In this document: one piece after another, positions 1 through 6,197 of the stretch | How the letters are laid out: every line of letters begins with the position of its first letter | How positions within the stretch are numbered: position 1 is the stretch's first letter | Source: an uncultured Clostridia bacterium | GTDB lineage: Bacteria > Bacillota > Clostridia > Lachnospirales > Lachnospiraceae | Reading direction: 5' to 3' | Length of the DNA: 8,852 nt | Assembly (NCBI GenBank): GCA_947178045.1 | Contig: CAMWWR010000050.1 | Location: 1 to 8,852 of the forward strand | The notes under the pieces: generated by a model | What the model was told of the DNA's origin: nothing | The model's input: only the letters and a program-made list of their open reading frames with translations | Database searches by the model: none | Made by a program: the position numbers and the translations under genes

Positions 1-90
1 GTTTGTTGGCATAAACCAATTTTGCTTGCATAAGCAAGGTTTATTGGCGCAGGCTTTGTTTTTCCGTGCCTGCTGCGCGGAAAACTCGTT
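1..90. other. Non-coding region upstream of the rplJL promoter, with a hairpin
   Basis: No convincing coding sequence is seen here. Bases 16-47 can fold into a stem-loop: CCAAT (16-20) pairs with ATTGG (43-47), and TTGCTT (22-27) pairs with AAGCAA (32-37) around a GCAT loop, with an asymmetric internal bulge. A second possible stem pairs GCAGGC (49-54) with GCCTGC (68-73). A T-rich stretch at 55-63 follows the first hairpin, so it could be the terminator of an upstream operon. In most Firmicutes that operon would be rplK-rplA, but no coding end is visible, so this is inference. Confidence 0.35.
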
Positions 91-91
91 G

Positions 92-120
92 TTGACACAC
101 AGATAGATTTATGCTACAAT
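92..120 (+). promoter_or_regulatory. Sigma-A promoter of the rplJL operon
   Basis: A perfect -35 box TTGACA (92-97) and a near-perfect -10 box TACAAT (115-120) are separated by the ideal 17 bp. Transcription should start near 126-128, exactly where the folded L10 leader begins. The strength of both boxes fits a highly expressed ribosomal protein operon. Confidence 0.9.
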
Positions 121-126
121 ACAAAA

Positions 127-267
127 GCTGTCGCGAGAGCGGCGGCAAAACTGCCGAAGACAGCAGGTGCCGTAGTTACGGCGTAAGGAAGTCCGCCTGC
201 CGAGGGATAATGTTAGTTTGAATCGACTAATTTCGCTGCCTTCTGTCTTTGCAGGGGGCAGCTTTTA
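127..267 (+). promoter_or_regulatory. Ribosomal protein L10 leader (autoregulatory 5' UTR)
   Basis: The leader matches the known L10-leader family in layout and in its conserved blocks CCGAAGACAGCAGGTGC (154-170) and CCGCCTGCCGAGGGA (193-207). A basal stem GCTGTC (127-132) with GACAGC (159-164) and an upper stem 140-145 with 151-156 are separated by an asymmetric purine-rich loop (133-139 against 157-158), a kink-turn-like shape expected to bind L10. A further hairpin is formed by 169-173 and 178-182, enclosed by CAGG (164-167) with CCTG (196-199). In this family the L10-L12 complex binds the leader and lowers rplJL expression; in Bacillus subtilis this works by transcription attenuation. The terminator at 235-267 fits that mechanism here. 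Confidence 0.88.
235..267 (+). terminator. Attenuator terminator at the end of the L10 leader
   Basis: GCTGCCTTCTG (235-245) pairs along all 11 positions with CAGGGGGCAGC (252-262), including two G-U pairs, around a 6-nt loop. The T-rich run TTTTATT follows directly. It sits between the L10-binding fold and the rplJ ribosome binding site, the right place for a conditional intrinsic terminator. The 5' arm can also pair with GGCGGC (141-146) through one G-U pair, a possible alternative fold that I cannot test here. Confidence 0.75.
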
Positions 268-307
268 TTATCCTTATGAAGCAGAAACTGATAAGGAGGT
301 GTACAAA

Positions 308-802
308 ATGGCAAAGGTTGAGTTAAAGCAGCCGATCATCAGCGAGATCAAGGAATACGCTGAGAAGGCGAGCTCGGTGGTCATCGTTGATTACCGCGGT
401 CTCACCGTGGAGGAGGATACCCGTCTCCGCAAGTCTCTGAGAGAAGCCGGTGTTGTGTACAAGGTGTACAAAAACACATATCTCAGAAGAGCTTTGGAGG
501 GAAGCGATTTCGCTCAACTGGACAAGGATCTGGAAGGCCCGACCGCCGTTGCGTTCGGTATTGACGATGCAACCGCTCCGGCCAGAGTGCTCGCAGAGTT
601 CGCAAAGACCTGTGACAGACTTGAGTTCAAGTCCGGCGTTGTAGAGGGAACCTATTACGATGCGAAGGGCATTCAGGTCATCGCATCCATCCCGTCCAGA
701 GAGACGCTTATTTCCAGACTTCTCGGAAGCATGCAGTCCCCGATTACCAATCTCGCGCGTGTGCTTAAGCAGATTGCCGAGAAGAACGGCGAGGCGGCAT
801 AA
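308..802 (+). CDS. rplJ: Large ribosomal subunit protein uL10
   Basis: This is ribosomal protein L10, 164 residues, close to the usual length in Firmicutes. It anchors the L7/L12 stalk to 23S rRNA and recruits translation GTPases. The N-terminal globular part carries the typical VVIVDYRGLTVEE stretch (about residues 24-36), YKVYKNT and LEGPTAVAFG. It then runs through IPSRETLISRLLGSMQSP into the C-terminal helix that binds L7/L12 dimers. The start at 308 is chosen because a perfect AAGGAGGT (293-300) lies 7 nt upstream. The frame stays open back to a TTG at 218, but that would place the start inside the attenuator. It is co-transcribed with rplL and autoregulated through the leader. Confidence 0.97.
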   Translation: MAKVELKQPIISEIKEYAEKASSVVIVDYRGLTVEEDTRLRKSLREAGVVYKVYKNTYLRRALEGSDFAQLDKDLEGPTAVAFGIDDATAPARVLAEFAKTCDRLEFKSGVVEGTYYDAKGIQVIASIPSRETLISRLLGSMQSPITNLARVLKQIAEKNGEAA

Positions 803-822
803 ATACCGGAATTCGTCAGAGG

Positions 823-911
823 GGCGGCAGATGCCGCCGAAAGAGCGGAAGGTTTTGTTCAGGCTCCCTTCGCGGAGCGATATCACAGAAAAGCCCGCGG
901 CATAAGCGGGT
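823..911 (+). other. rplJ-rplL intercistronic region with three hairpins
   Basis: The 144-nt gap between the two stalk genes has three successive stem-loops. GGCGGC (823-828) pairs with GCCGCC (833-838); GCTCC (863-867) pairs with GGAGC (874-878); CCCGC (894-898) pairs with GCGGG (906-910). None is followed by a proper T-run, so they are not convincing terminators. They could mark RNA processing or stabilise the downstream message, which would matter because L7/L12 is needed in several copies per L10. That role is inference. Confidence 0.45.
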
Positions 912-946
912 ATCATGATTAAAATTATGAAACGGAGGCAAATAAA

Positions 947-1312
947 ATGACGACACAGGAATTTATCGATGCTATCAAGGGCATGACCGTATTAGAGCTC
1001 AACGACTTAGTAAAGGCTTGCGAGGAGGAGTTCGGCGTAAGCGCAGCAGCAGGCGTTGTTGTTGCAGCAGCAGGTCCGGCAGCTTCAGATGAGGAAGAGA
1101 AGACCGAGTTCAACGTAGAGCTGACCGAGATCGGCACAGAGAAGGTTAAGGTTATCAAGGTTGTCCGTGAGGTAACCGGCCTTGGCCTCAAGGAAGCAAA
1201 GGATGCCGTTGACGGCGCTCCGAAGGTACTCAAGGAGGGCATCTCCAAGGACGAGGCTGAGGAGATCAAGAAGAAGCTTGAGGAAGTCGGCGCTAAGGTT
1301 ACGCTTAAGTAA
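947..1312 (+). CDS. rplL: Large ribosomal subunit protein bL12 (L7/L12)
   Basis: This is ribosomal stalk protein L7/L12, 121 residues, full length for the family. The N-terminal dimerisation and L10-binding part spans about residues 1-32. An Ala/Gly/Val-rich hinge follows at about 33-47. The C-terminal factor-binding domain (about 52-121) contains [20 protein letters not shown] and ends in the typical [10 protein letters not shown]. This domain contacts elongation and initiation factors and stimulates their GTPase activity. A GGAGG (934-938) lies 8 nt before the ATG. It is the second gene of the L10-leader operon and is followed by a strong terminator. Confidence 0.98.
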   Translation: MTTQEFIDAIKGMTVLELNDLVKACEEEFGVSAAAGVVVAAAGPAASDEEEKTEFNVELTEIGTEKVKVIKVVREVTGLGLKEAKDAVDGAPKVLKEGISKDEAEEIKKKLEEVGAKVTLK

Positions 1313-1337
1313 TATTCGTTTCAGGCTGTTTTTATGG

Positions 1338-1366
1338 GACGCCGCGGTTTTCCGCGGCGTCTTTTT
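1338..1366 (+). terminator. Intrinsic terminator of the rplJL operon
   Basis: GACGCCGCGG (1338-1347) pairs perfectly over 10 bp with CCGCGGCGTC (1352-1361) around a TTTT loop, and five T residues follow (1362-1366). It lies 25 nt after the rplL stop codon. Confidence 0.93.
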
Positions 1367-1547
1367 CGATGCACAGGGGCGCGAATAGAAGTTTGGCTGC
1401 TGCAGCAGCCCGCGCCCCGCGCAGGCGAGCAGGGAAGAAAGAACTTTCCCTGCTCGATTTGTGTATTATGGTGCATGACCGGTAATAAATCGCTTTGCAA
1501 AAGCTTTTTGCTGCCCGTAATAAAAATGTAATAATTCTAGCTCACCT
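1367..1547. other. Non-coding spacer with a palindrome and a strong hairpin
   Basis: No supported gene is seen between the rplL terminator and the next promoter region. A perfect 16-bp palindrome GGCTGCTGCAGCAGCC covers 1395-1410. A strong stem-loop pairs 1426-1436 with 1446-1456 (11 bp, plus a possible G-U pair at 1437/1445) around a loop of about 7-9 nt. The sequence after it (ATTTGTGTATT) is only weakly T-rich, so it could be a backup terminator or a relic. Bases 1484-1540 are AT-rich and otherwise unremarkable. Confidence 0.5.
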
Positions 1548-1581
1548 TTGACAAATTTCTGTTTTATGATGGCGGTATAAT
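1548..1581 (+). promoter_or_regulatory. Possible promoter of the secreted Ig-like protein
   Basis: A perfect TTGACA (1548-1553) and a perfect TATAAT (1576-1581) are present upstream of the gene at 1657, but the spacer is 22 bp instead of about 17. An alternative -10, TATGAT (1565-1570), is too close. The promoter may be weak or activator-dependent, or the -35 match may be chance. Confidence 0.45.
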
Positions 1582-1603
1582 AGGTGGGGGATACCTCCGA
1601 GAG

Positions 1604-1635
1604 CAGGTCTGCGGCAGCGCCGCGGCGCGGACCTG
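1604..1635 (+). promoter_or_regulatory. GC-rich hairpin in the 5' UTR of the secreted protein gene
   Basis: CAGGTCTGCG (1604-1613) pairs over 10 bp with CGCGGACCTG (1626-1635), with one G-T pair. It is very GC-rich and ends about 20 nt before the first start codon. It lacks a T-run and so is not a terminator. It may protect the transcript or influence translation. I did not recognise a known riboswitch class. Confidence 0.4.
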
Positions 1636-1656
1636 TGGAAGGGAAACGGCGCAGAA

Positions 1657-4308
1657 ATGAGGTACAGAATGAGGAAAAAGCAGTCAAAGCTGATTGCGTT
1701 TCTGATAATTCTCTGTCTTGCGGTATCGCTGCTGGGACATTTTTCAGATACGCTGACAGCACAGGCGGCAGGGCCGTCATTAAACGCCACAAAGGTAACC
1801 ATATTTACGGGTACAACATTCCAGCTGAAGGTGCAGAATGTCGACAATTCCCAGGTGAAGTCACAGACCTGGAAGGCGAACCGCACGACGATCGCGAAGG
1901 TGGATCAGAACGGCGTCGTAACTCCGGTGAGCGCAGGTACAACGACGATCAAATGTACGATTACATATCAAAACGGAAAGAGCGAGCTGCTTGAATGTGC
2001 TGTTACGGTCAGGAAGAGGATTGCCTGCACGAGCATTCAGATCACCAATGCACAGTTGAATGAGGGCAACGCGCAGACGATCTATGTCGGTGAGAAATTT
2101 TCCATCAAGAAAAAGCCGACTCCGTCCAACACGACGGACAAGGTATTCTGGATTTCCTGGGATGAGGATATCGCGACAGTCAGCTCCGGTGTCGTAACCG
2201 CAAAAAAGGAAGGCTTTGCGGTAATCGAGGTGCGTGTAGGCGTGGATGAGACAGACGCGATGCGGGCGGACAATCCGGCGGTCGACCGGCTGTATATGCA
2301 CGTTGTGAAGAAGCCGCTCCCGACCTCGACGCCGATCCCAACAGCGACGCCGATTCCGACGTCCACCCCGATACCGACCCCGTCACTGACGCCGACGCCT
2401 ACCCCGACACCAACACTGGCTCCGGCGGCAATGCCGAAGGTGCAGTCCGCCGTTATGGTCGGAAGTCAGGAGCTGCAGATCACCTTTGACCGGCCGGTCA
2501 GAAAGAGCAGCGTGATCAGCGGCGGCAGGCTTGCCGCGGGCACGGTCATCATCGGAAGAGATGAGGGAGCTGGCGATTTCGGGACGTTGACGCCAAGCCT
2601 TTCGGCAGATCAGAGATGCCTGACACTGAACAGCTCCAACGGCTTCAGCGGAACATATTCGGTTGTTGTATCAAATAAGGTTGTCTCGTCCGATGGGGTG
2701 GCGTTTGAGCAGTATGCCGAGGTACTCCGCCTGAAGGATACATCCGGTCCGGTATATTCGGGGACGACGGTCGGCTACAACGGCTGGTTCAGCAACATCA
2801 ATTTCAACGAAGCTCTGGATATTTCCAGGATGACCGTCGAGAGCGTGACGAACACGACCGATGTTGCCCTGCTGAGCTATCTGAGAGATTCGTCCAACTA
2901 CAGGCTGAGTGAGGATAAAAAGTCCATCATCATCAACCTGGAGGGTGTGACAACAAACCGGTCTCTTGCCGTTCTGGTCAGCCTCAGGGGCATTTGCGAC
3001 CTTTCGGGCAATACGACGAGCTCCCTGCTGCAGAGAGTTTATGTGCGTACCGATGCAAATACAAAGGCGGTCGCGTCGATCGTCAAAGCGGAGCGCATTT
3101 CAAAGACGGAGCTTGAGGTGACTTTCGATTCGCCGATTCAGTGGCCGGGAGTTGCGCGGTTCGGCAATGAGTCGAATGCGGGAATTGTGGATTCGGAGAA
3201 TATGATGATCGTGCGCTATGAGATTCCGTACTCCTATCAGAATAAGACGGGCGCACAGCTGATCGAATTCAGCAACTGGTACAATTACAATGGCTCCCTG
3301 ACGGATACGAAGCTGATGCGCGCGGTCGATTTTACAATGGATACGACCCCGCCACAGCTGACGAACGCGGAGCTTGTGAACGGCACATGGAACGGCATGA
3401 ACGTGAGCAGGCTGGTGCTGACCTGGCACAAGGAGATTGCCAATGCGGTGTTTGACGCGGTGTTTTCCATCCGGGTCAAGACGACGCGCGGCGAGATCAT
3501 GACGGTACAGCCGGTGATTATGGATGTCAAGATCGAGGGAGAGAGCGTGACATATATTCTGTCGGACGAGATGCTTCTGGCTGAGGGAGAATTTACGGTG
3601 ACGCTGCCTGCCGGCCTGGTGAAGGACCGGCTGGACAATGTTTCCACAGCGCGGGTGATCGCCGTCAACAAGAATGGGGGAGACTCTGACGAGCTTCCGC
3701 CTCCGACGACGATCGAGCAGGATATGAACGACAAATCGGTGATCCGCCTGAGCTTTGACAACAAGCTTGATCTTGCCAGCGCGGAAGAGATTACCAACTA
3801 TCATGTGCTGAGAGCAAACGGCACAAGAGTCGTGCCGATCGCGGCCACGTTCGTGTCGCAGACGGATACGAATGCGGTTCTTGAGCTCACCTTTGCGAGC
3901 GGCACGTTCACCGGCGATTCGATTGATACCTACGAGCTTGTCATGCAGAATATAAAGGGCTACAACGGCACCTACGGTCCGATGACCGAGCGTCACATGA
4001 CGTTCCAGGCGGTGGAGAACATGCCGCCGACCGCAAGGGCAAACAAGCTGCAGGCACAGACAATCATTATGACCATGTCCGAGGAGGTGCTCGGAAGCAT
4101 TCGGATCACGGCAACCGATTCTACCGGAAGATCCATCTCGGGTGAGGGCTACGCAAGCGGCTCCACGATATACATTATTCTCAGCGAGATGCCGACGCTG
4201 ACGTCAAAAACGCTGCGGTTCAACATTACGGAGAACAACATCGTTGATATCAACGGCAACAAGGCGGCGCTGAATATGAGTAATTACTATTTCGCAACTT
4301 CGGATTAA
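1657..4308 (+). CDS. Secreted multidomain Ig-like repeat protein
   Basis: An 883-residue exported protein of unknown specific role. Residues 1-37 form a classical signal peptide: basic start MRYRMRKKQSK, hydrophobic core about 12-27, and an AQA-A cleavage site near 37. Two bacterial Ig-like BIG2-type domains follow (about 42-118 and 122-217), with patterns such as DQNGVVTPVSAGTTTIK and GVVTAKKEGFAVIEV. A Pro/Thr-rich linker (220-258) leads to six repeats of about 106 residues resembling SbsA/Big_5 Ig-like domains. There is no LPxTG motif, SLH domain, lipobox or C-terminal membrane helix, so it is either released or held by unknown means. No catalytic domain is visible. The start is uncertain: GAAGGGA lies about 12 nt before the ATG at 1657, while GAGG (1659-1662) is 6 nt before an in-frame ATG at 1669, which may be the true start. 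The gene appears monocistronic. Confidence 0.88.
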   Translation: MRYRMRKKQSKLIAFLIILCLAVSLLGHFSDTLTAQAAGPSLNATKVTIFTGTTFQLKVQNVDNSQVKSQTWKANRTTIAKVDQNGVVTPVSAGTTTIKCTITYQNGKSELLECAVTVRKRIACTSIQITNAQLNEGNAQTIYVGEKFSIKKKPTPSNTTDKVFWISWDEDIATVSSGVVTAKKEGFAVIEVRVGVDETDAMRADNPAVDRLYMHVVKKPLPTSTPIPTATPIPTSTPIPTPSLTPTPTPTPTLAPAAMPKVQSAVMVGSQELQITFDRPVRKSSVISGGRLAAGTVIIGRDEGAGDFGTLTPSLSADQRCLTLNSSNGFSGTYSVVVSNKVVSSDGVAFEQYAEVLRLKDTSGPVYSGTTVGYNGWFSNINFNEALDISRMTVESVTNTTDVALLSYLRDSSNYRLSEDKKSIIINLEGVTTNRSLAVLVSLRGICDLSGNTTSSLLQRVYVRTDANTKAVASIVKAERISKTELEVTFDSPIQWPGVARFGNESNAGIVDSENMMIVRYEIPYSYQNKTGAQLIEFSNWYNYNGSLTDTKLMRAVDFTMDTTPPQLTNAELVNGTWNGMNVSRLVLTWHKEIANAVFDAVFSIRVKTTRGEIMTVQPVIMDVKIEGESVTYILSDEMLLAEGEFTVTLPAGLVKDRLDNVSTARVIAVNKNGGDSDELPPPTTIEQDMNDKSVIRLSFDNKLDLASAEEITNYHVLRANGTRVVPIAATFVSQTDTNAVLELTFASGTFTGDSIDTYELVMQNIKGYNGTYGPMTERHMTFQAVENMPPTARANKLQAQTIIMTMSEEVLGSIRITATDSTGRSISGEGYASGSTIYIILSEMPTLTSKTLRFNITENNIVDINGNKAALNMSNYYFATSD
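2314..2430 (+). repeat. Pro/Thr-rich low-complexity linker coding repeat
   Basis: The DNA repeats degenerate units encoding T-P-I-P-T and T-P-T-P (residues about 220-258 of the secreted protein). It separates the two BIG2-like domains from the six C-terminal repeats. Such linkers are typically extended and flexible in Gram-positive surface proteins. The repeat may vary in length between strains. Confidence 0.85.
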
Positions 4309-4328
4309 GCGCAGAGCAGAAAAACAGG

Positions 4329-4368
4329 GTCCCGCGAGGGCAGGCAGAGCCTCCTTCGCGGGACTTTT
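4329..4368 (+). terminator. Intrinsic terminator after the secreted protein gene
   Basis: GTCCCGCGAGGG (4329-4340) pairs with the segment 4353-4364 over 12 positions with one G-T pair. An inner AGGC/GCCT stem (4342-4345 with 4349-4352) extends it. TTTT (4365-4368) follows. It lies 20 nt after the stop codon. Confidence 0.85.
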
Positions 4369-4457
4369 GTATCGCAGAAGATTTTCCGGACTTTTCCGTG
4401 ATTGCAAAAGCCCTTCCCGAAAGATGCACACAGAAATTTTTTATGCCATGTCCGGCC

Positions 4458-4486
4458 TTGAAATTGGCAGGCAGTCATAGTATAAT
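4458..4486 (+). promoter_or_regulatory. Sigma-A promoter of the vanZ-like to aminopeptidase gene group
   Basis: TTGAAA (4458-4463) and a perfect TATAAT (4481-4486) are separated by 17 bp. The start of transcription should fall near 4492-4494, giving a leader of about 105 nt before the VanZ-like gene. The previous gene has its own terminator, so this promoter probably serves the four close-packed genes that follow. Confidence 0.8.
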
Positions 4487-4526
4487 CAGCTTATCAATTT
4501 TACCGGATTAAAAACAGGCAATTTTA

Positions 4527-4601
4527 ATGAAAAAAGTATGTACAACTGCGAAAACCGGCAATCGGAAACAAAATAAAAGATTGGAAAAGAGGTTTCAGTG
4601 A
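4527..4601 (+). CDS. Possible 24-residue leader peptide overlapping the VanZ-like start
   Basis: An ATG at 4527 opens a 24-codon frame that starts MKKVCTTAKTG, is rich in Lys and Arg, and ends ...LEKRFQ. Its stop codon TGA (4599-4601) overlaps the VanZ-like GTG start (4598-4600) as GTGA, the arrangement seen in translationally coupled genes. The only ribosome binding site candidate is a weak CAGG (4515-4518). No family is recognised, and it may be a chance frame in AT-rich leader sequence. Confidence 0.25.
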   Translation: MKKVCTTAKTGNRKQNKRLEKRFQ

Positions 4602-5116
4602 AAAATTCCGTGTCCGGCTGGCAGCGAATTGCAAGCCAGCTGCTTTTTATTATATATCTGTTCGTGCTTTTGTACCTTTTGTTTTTCAGCGAGAGATACG
4701 GAAGGACAGACAATACCAGGGAATACAGTTACAATCTCGTGTTGTTCCGTGAGATTCGGCGGTTTTATCAATATCGCGAACAGATGGGGATGAAGGTGGT
4801 ACTCATTAATCTGGTCGGGAATGTCGCGGCGTTTGTGCCGTTCGGATTTTTCCTGCCGGAGCTGTGGGATGGCATGTCCCGGCTCTGGAAGGTGCTGTTT
4901 GCAACTCTGGGCTTCAGCCTGCTTGTAGAGACAATACAGCTTGTGTACAAGGTAGGCACCTTTGATGTCGATGATCTGCTGCTGAACACGATCGGCGGCG
5001 TGCTCGGCTATCTGCTGCTTTGTATATGGCTGCGGCTGCGGGACGGCGGCCGGAAAGGCCGGGCGAGGGCTGTGAACCGCGGTCGGGCGGATCGGGAAGC
5101 AGGGCGAAGCCGTTAG
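4598..5116 (+). CDS. VanZ-like family integral membrane protein
   Basis: A 172-residue membrane protein of the VanZ-like family. Four hydrophobic segments are visible at about 11-30, 67-87, 98-115 and 129-147. The family hallmarks are present: NLVGNVAAFVPFGFFLP (71-87), then ETIQL (111-115) and FDVDDLLLNTIGGVLGY (122-138). The founding member VanZ gives low-level teicoplanin resistance, but most relatives are chromosomal with no assigned function, and resistance should not be assumed. The tail (about 148-172) is unusually rich in Arg and Gly and probably cytoplasmic. The start is a GTG with GAGG 5 nt upstream; the in-frame ATG at 4538 meets a stop. It is the first main gene of the operon. Confidence 0.9.
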   Translation: MKNSVSGWQRIASQLLFIIYLFVLLYLLFFSERYGRTDNTREYSYNLVLFREIRRFYQYREQMGMKVVLINLVGNVAAFVPFGFFLPELWDGMSRLWKVLFATLGFSLLVETIQLVYKVGTFDVDDLLLNTIGGVLGYLLLCIWLRLRDGGRKGRARAVNRGRADREAGRSR

Positions 5117-5148
5117 CCGGGGCGGAAAGATTATAAAACAGGTGCCGT

Positions 5149-5529
5149 ATGCACGGCGGAATGAGAGGAACAATGCAGGAGGGACTTGGGGGCAAAACGG
5201 ATAAAAAGAAGGAAAAAAAGCTGAACCTGAATTTTCAGGGAAGGAAACGGTCGAAATCGGGGGTATTTTCCATGGTGCTTGCGCTCGCCGTGCTGGCGGG
5301 GTTTCTGACGGCTGCGGTCATGTCGGGACTTGCGAGGGGAAAGGCGGACATTGTCGTCGGCTATATCGGGATGGGCTGCCTTTTGGTTGCCGCCGTCGGC
5401 TTTATTTTGGGAGCGTGCAGTCTTCGGGAGAGGGATATCAAGTATTTTCATCCGGTGTTTGGTCTGGCGGTCAACGGGATCATGCTGGTCGCGCTGATTG
5501 CGCTCTACCTCACGGGACTTTTGATGTAG
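5149..5529 (+). CDS. Small three-helix membrane protein, DUF6142-like
   Basis: A 126-residue protein of unknown function. The N-terminal about 38 residues are polar and strongly basic (TDKKKEKKLNLNFQGRKRSKSG). Three hydrophobic helices follow at about 39-60, 68-90 and 103-124. The pattern of a basic stretch with an SKSG-like turn before three helices resembles the DUF6142 family of Clostridia; this is recalled from the family, not searched. The start is uncertain: in-frame ATGs at 5149, 5161 and 5173 all have weak ribosome binding sites, and AGAGGA (5164-5169) would suit 5173 with a short spacer. It begins 32 bp after the VanZ-like gene, so the two may be co-expressed membrane proteins. Confidence 0.75.
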   Translation: MHGGMRGTMQEGLGGKTDKKKEKKLNLNFQGRKRSKSGVFSMVLALAVLAGFLTAAVMSGLARGKADIVVGYIGMGCLLVAAVGFILGACSLRERDIKYFHPVFGLAVNGIMLVALIALYLTGLLM

Positions 5530-5569
5530 ACTGCGTTTTGATACGGGCTTTGGAGAGGAGAAAGGTACA

Positions 5570-6166
5570 ATGGCGATAAGCGAGAGACTGCAAAAGCAGA
5601 TGGAATTTCTGCTGGAGATGGATAAAAGTAAAAGTGTATGGCGGCAGACCTGGCTGGCAAATGCAGAGCGGAAGGAGAACGATGCAGAGCATTCCTGGCA
5701 TCTGGCCGTGATGTGCCTGCTGCTGGGCGAATACGCGAACGACAGCATCGATTTGCTGAAAACTGTTGCGATGGTGCTGTTTCATGATGTCATTGAAATC
5801 GAAGCAGGGGATACATACGCCTACGACGAAGCCGGCCATGGGACGAAGGACGCCAGAGAGAGGGCGGCGGCGGAGCATCTCTACGGCATACTGCCGGAGG
5901 ATCAGGGAGAGAAGCTGAAGGCACTGTGGGAGGAATTTGAGGCAGGGGAGACGGCCGAGGCAAAATTTGCCCGGACGCTGGACCGGGTGCAGCCTCTTAT
6001 GCTGAACGACGCGTCGGGCGGACGTTCCTGGGAGGAGCACGGAATTGCGGCGGAGCAGGTTTACCGGCGCAACGAGCTGACGCATACCGGCTCGGAGCAG
6101 CTGTGGGAATATGCGCGGACGCTGATCGAGAAAAATGTTGAAAACGGAAAGCTGCGGCGGCCGTAA
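5570..6166 (+). CDS. HD-domain phosphohydrolase, YfbR/HDDC2-like
   Basis: A 198-residue soluble metal-dependent HD-domain protein. Relatives include YfbR-type 5'-deoxynucleotidases, which dephosphorylate deoxynucleoside monophosphates, and HDDC2-like proteins. The metal-binding pattern is intact: H41 in DAEHSWHLA, H72-D73 in LFHDVIEIEAGDT, and D138 in ARTLDRVQPLM. The N-terminus (SERLQKQMEFLLEMDKSKSVWRQTWL) also fits the family. Substrate cannot be read from the sequence, so the nucleotidase role is inference. A purine-rich GGAGAGGAGAAAGG lies just before the ATG. It starts 40 bp after the small membrane gene and is followed 31 bp later by the aminopeptidase. Confidence 0.88.
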   Translation: MAISERLQKQMEFLLEMDKSKSVWRQTWLANAERKENDAEHSWHLAVMCLLLGEYANDSIDLLKTVAMVLFHDVIEIEAGDTYAYDEAGHGTKDARERAAAEHLYGILPEDQGEKLKALWEEFEAGETAEAKFARTLDRVQPLMLNDASGGRSWEEHGIAAEQVYRRNELTHTGSEQLWEYARTLIEKNVENGKLRRP

Positions 6167-6197
6167 ATGGGAACCGGCCGGAGCATGGAGGCGAAGC

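Noticed and set aside
218..307. N-terminal extension of rplJ by 30 codons from a TTG start
   Set aside because: It crosses the attenuator hairpin and has no ribosome binding site; the ATG at 308 has a perfect AAGGAGGT and gives a normal L10 length.
1584..1994. 136-codon plus-strand frame overlapping the start of the secreted protein
   Set aside because: Its product is highly charged and low in complexity, and the overlapping frame has a clear signal peptide and Ig-like domains.
3100..3996. Long minus-strand open frame inside the secreted protein gene
   Set aside because: It is the antisense shadow of a well-supported gene. Its product is rich in Arg, His and Leu without domain features, and no ribosome binding site or promoter was seen.
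4598..5116. Glycopeptide resistance determinant based on VanZ similarity
   Set aside because: No vanHAX or vanRS partners are nearby, and chromosomal VanZ-like proteins are widespread without a resistance role.
6135..6197. N-terminal extension of the aminopeptidase by 21 codons
   Set aside because: It would overlap the HD-domain gene by 32 bp without a good ribosome binding site, while GGAGG sits 6 nt before the ATG at 6198.
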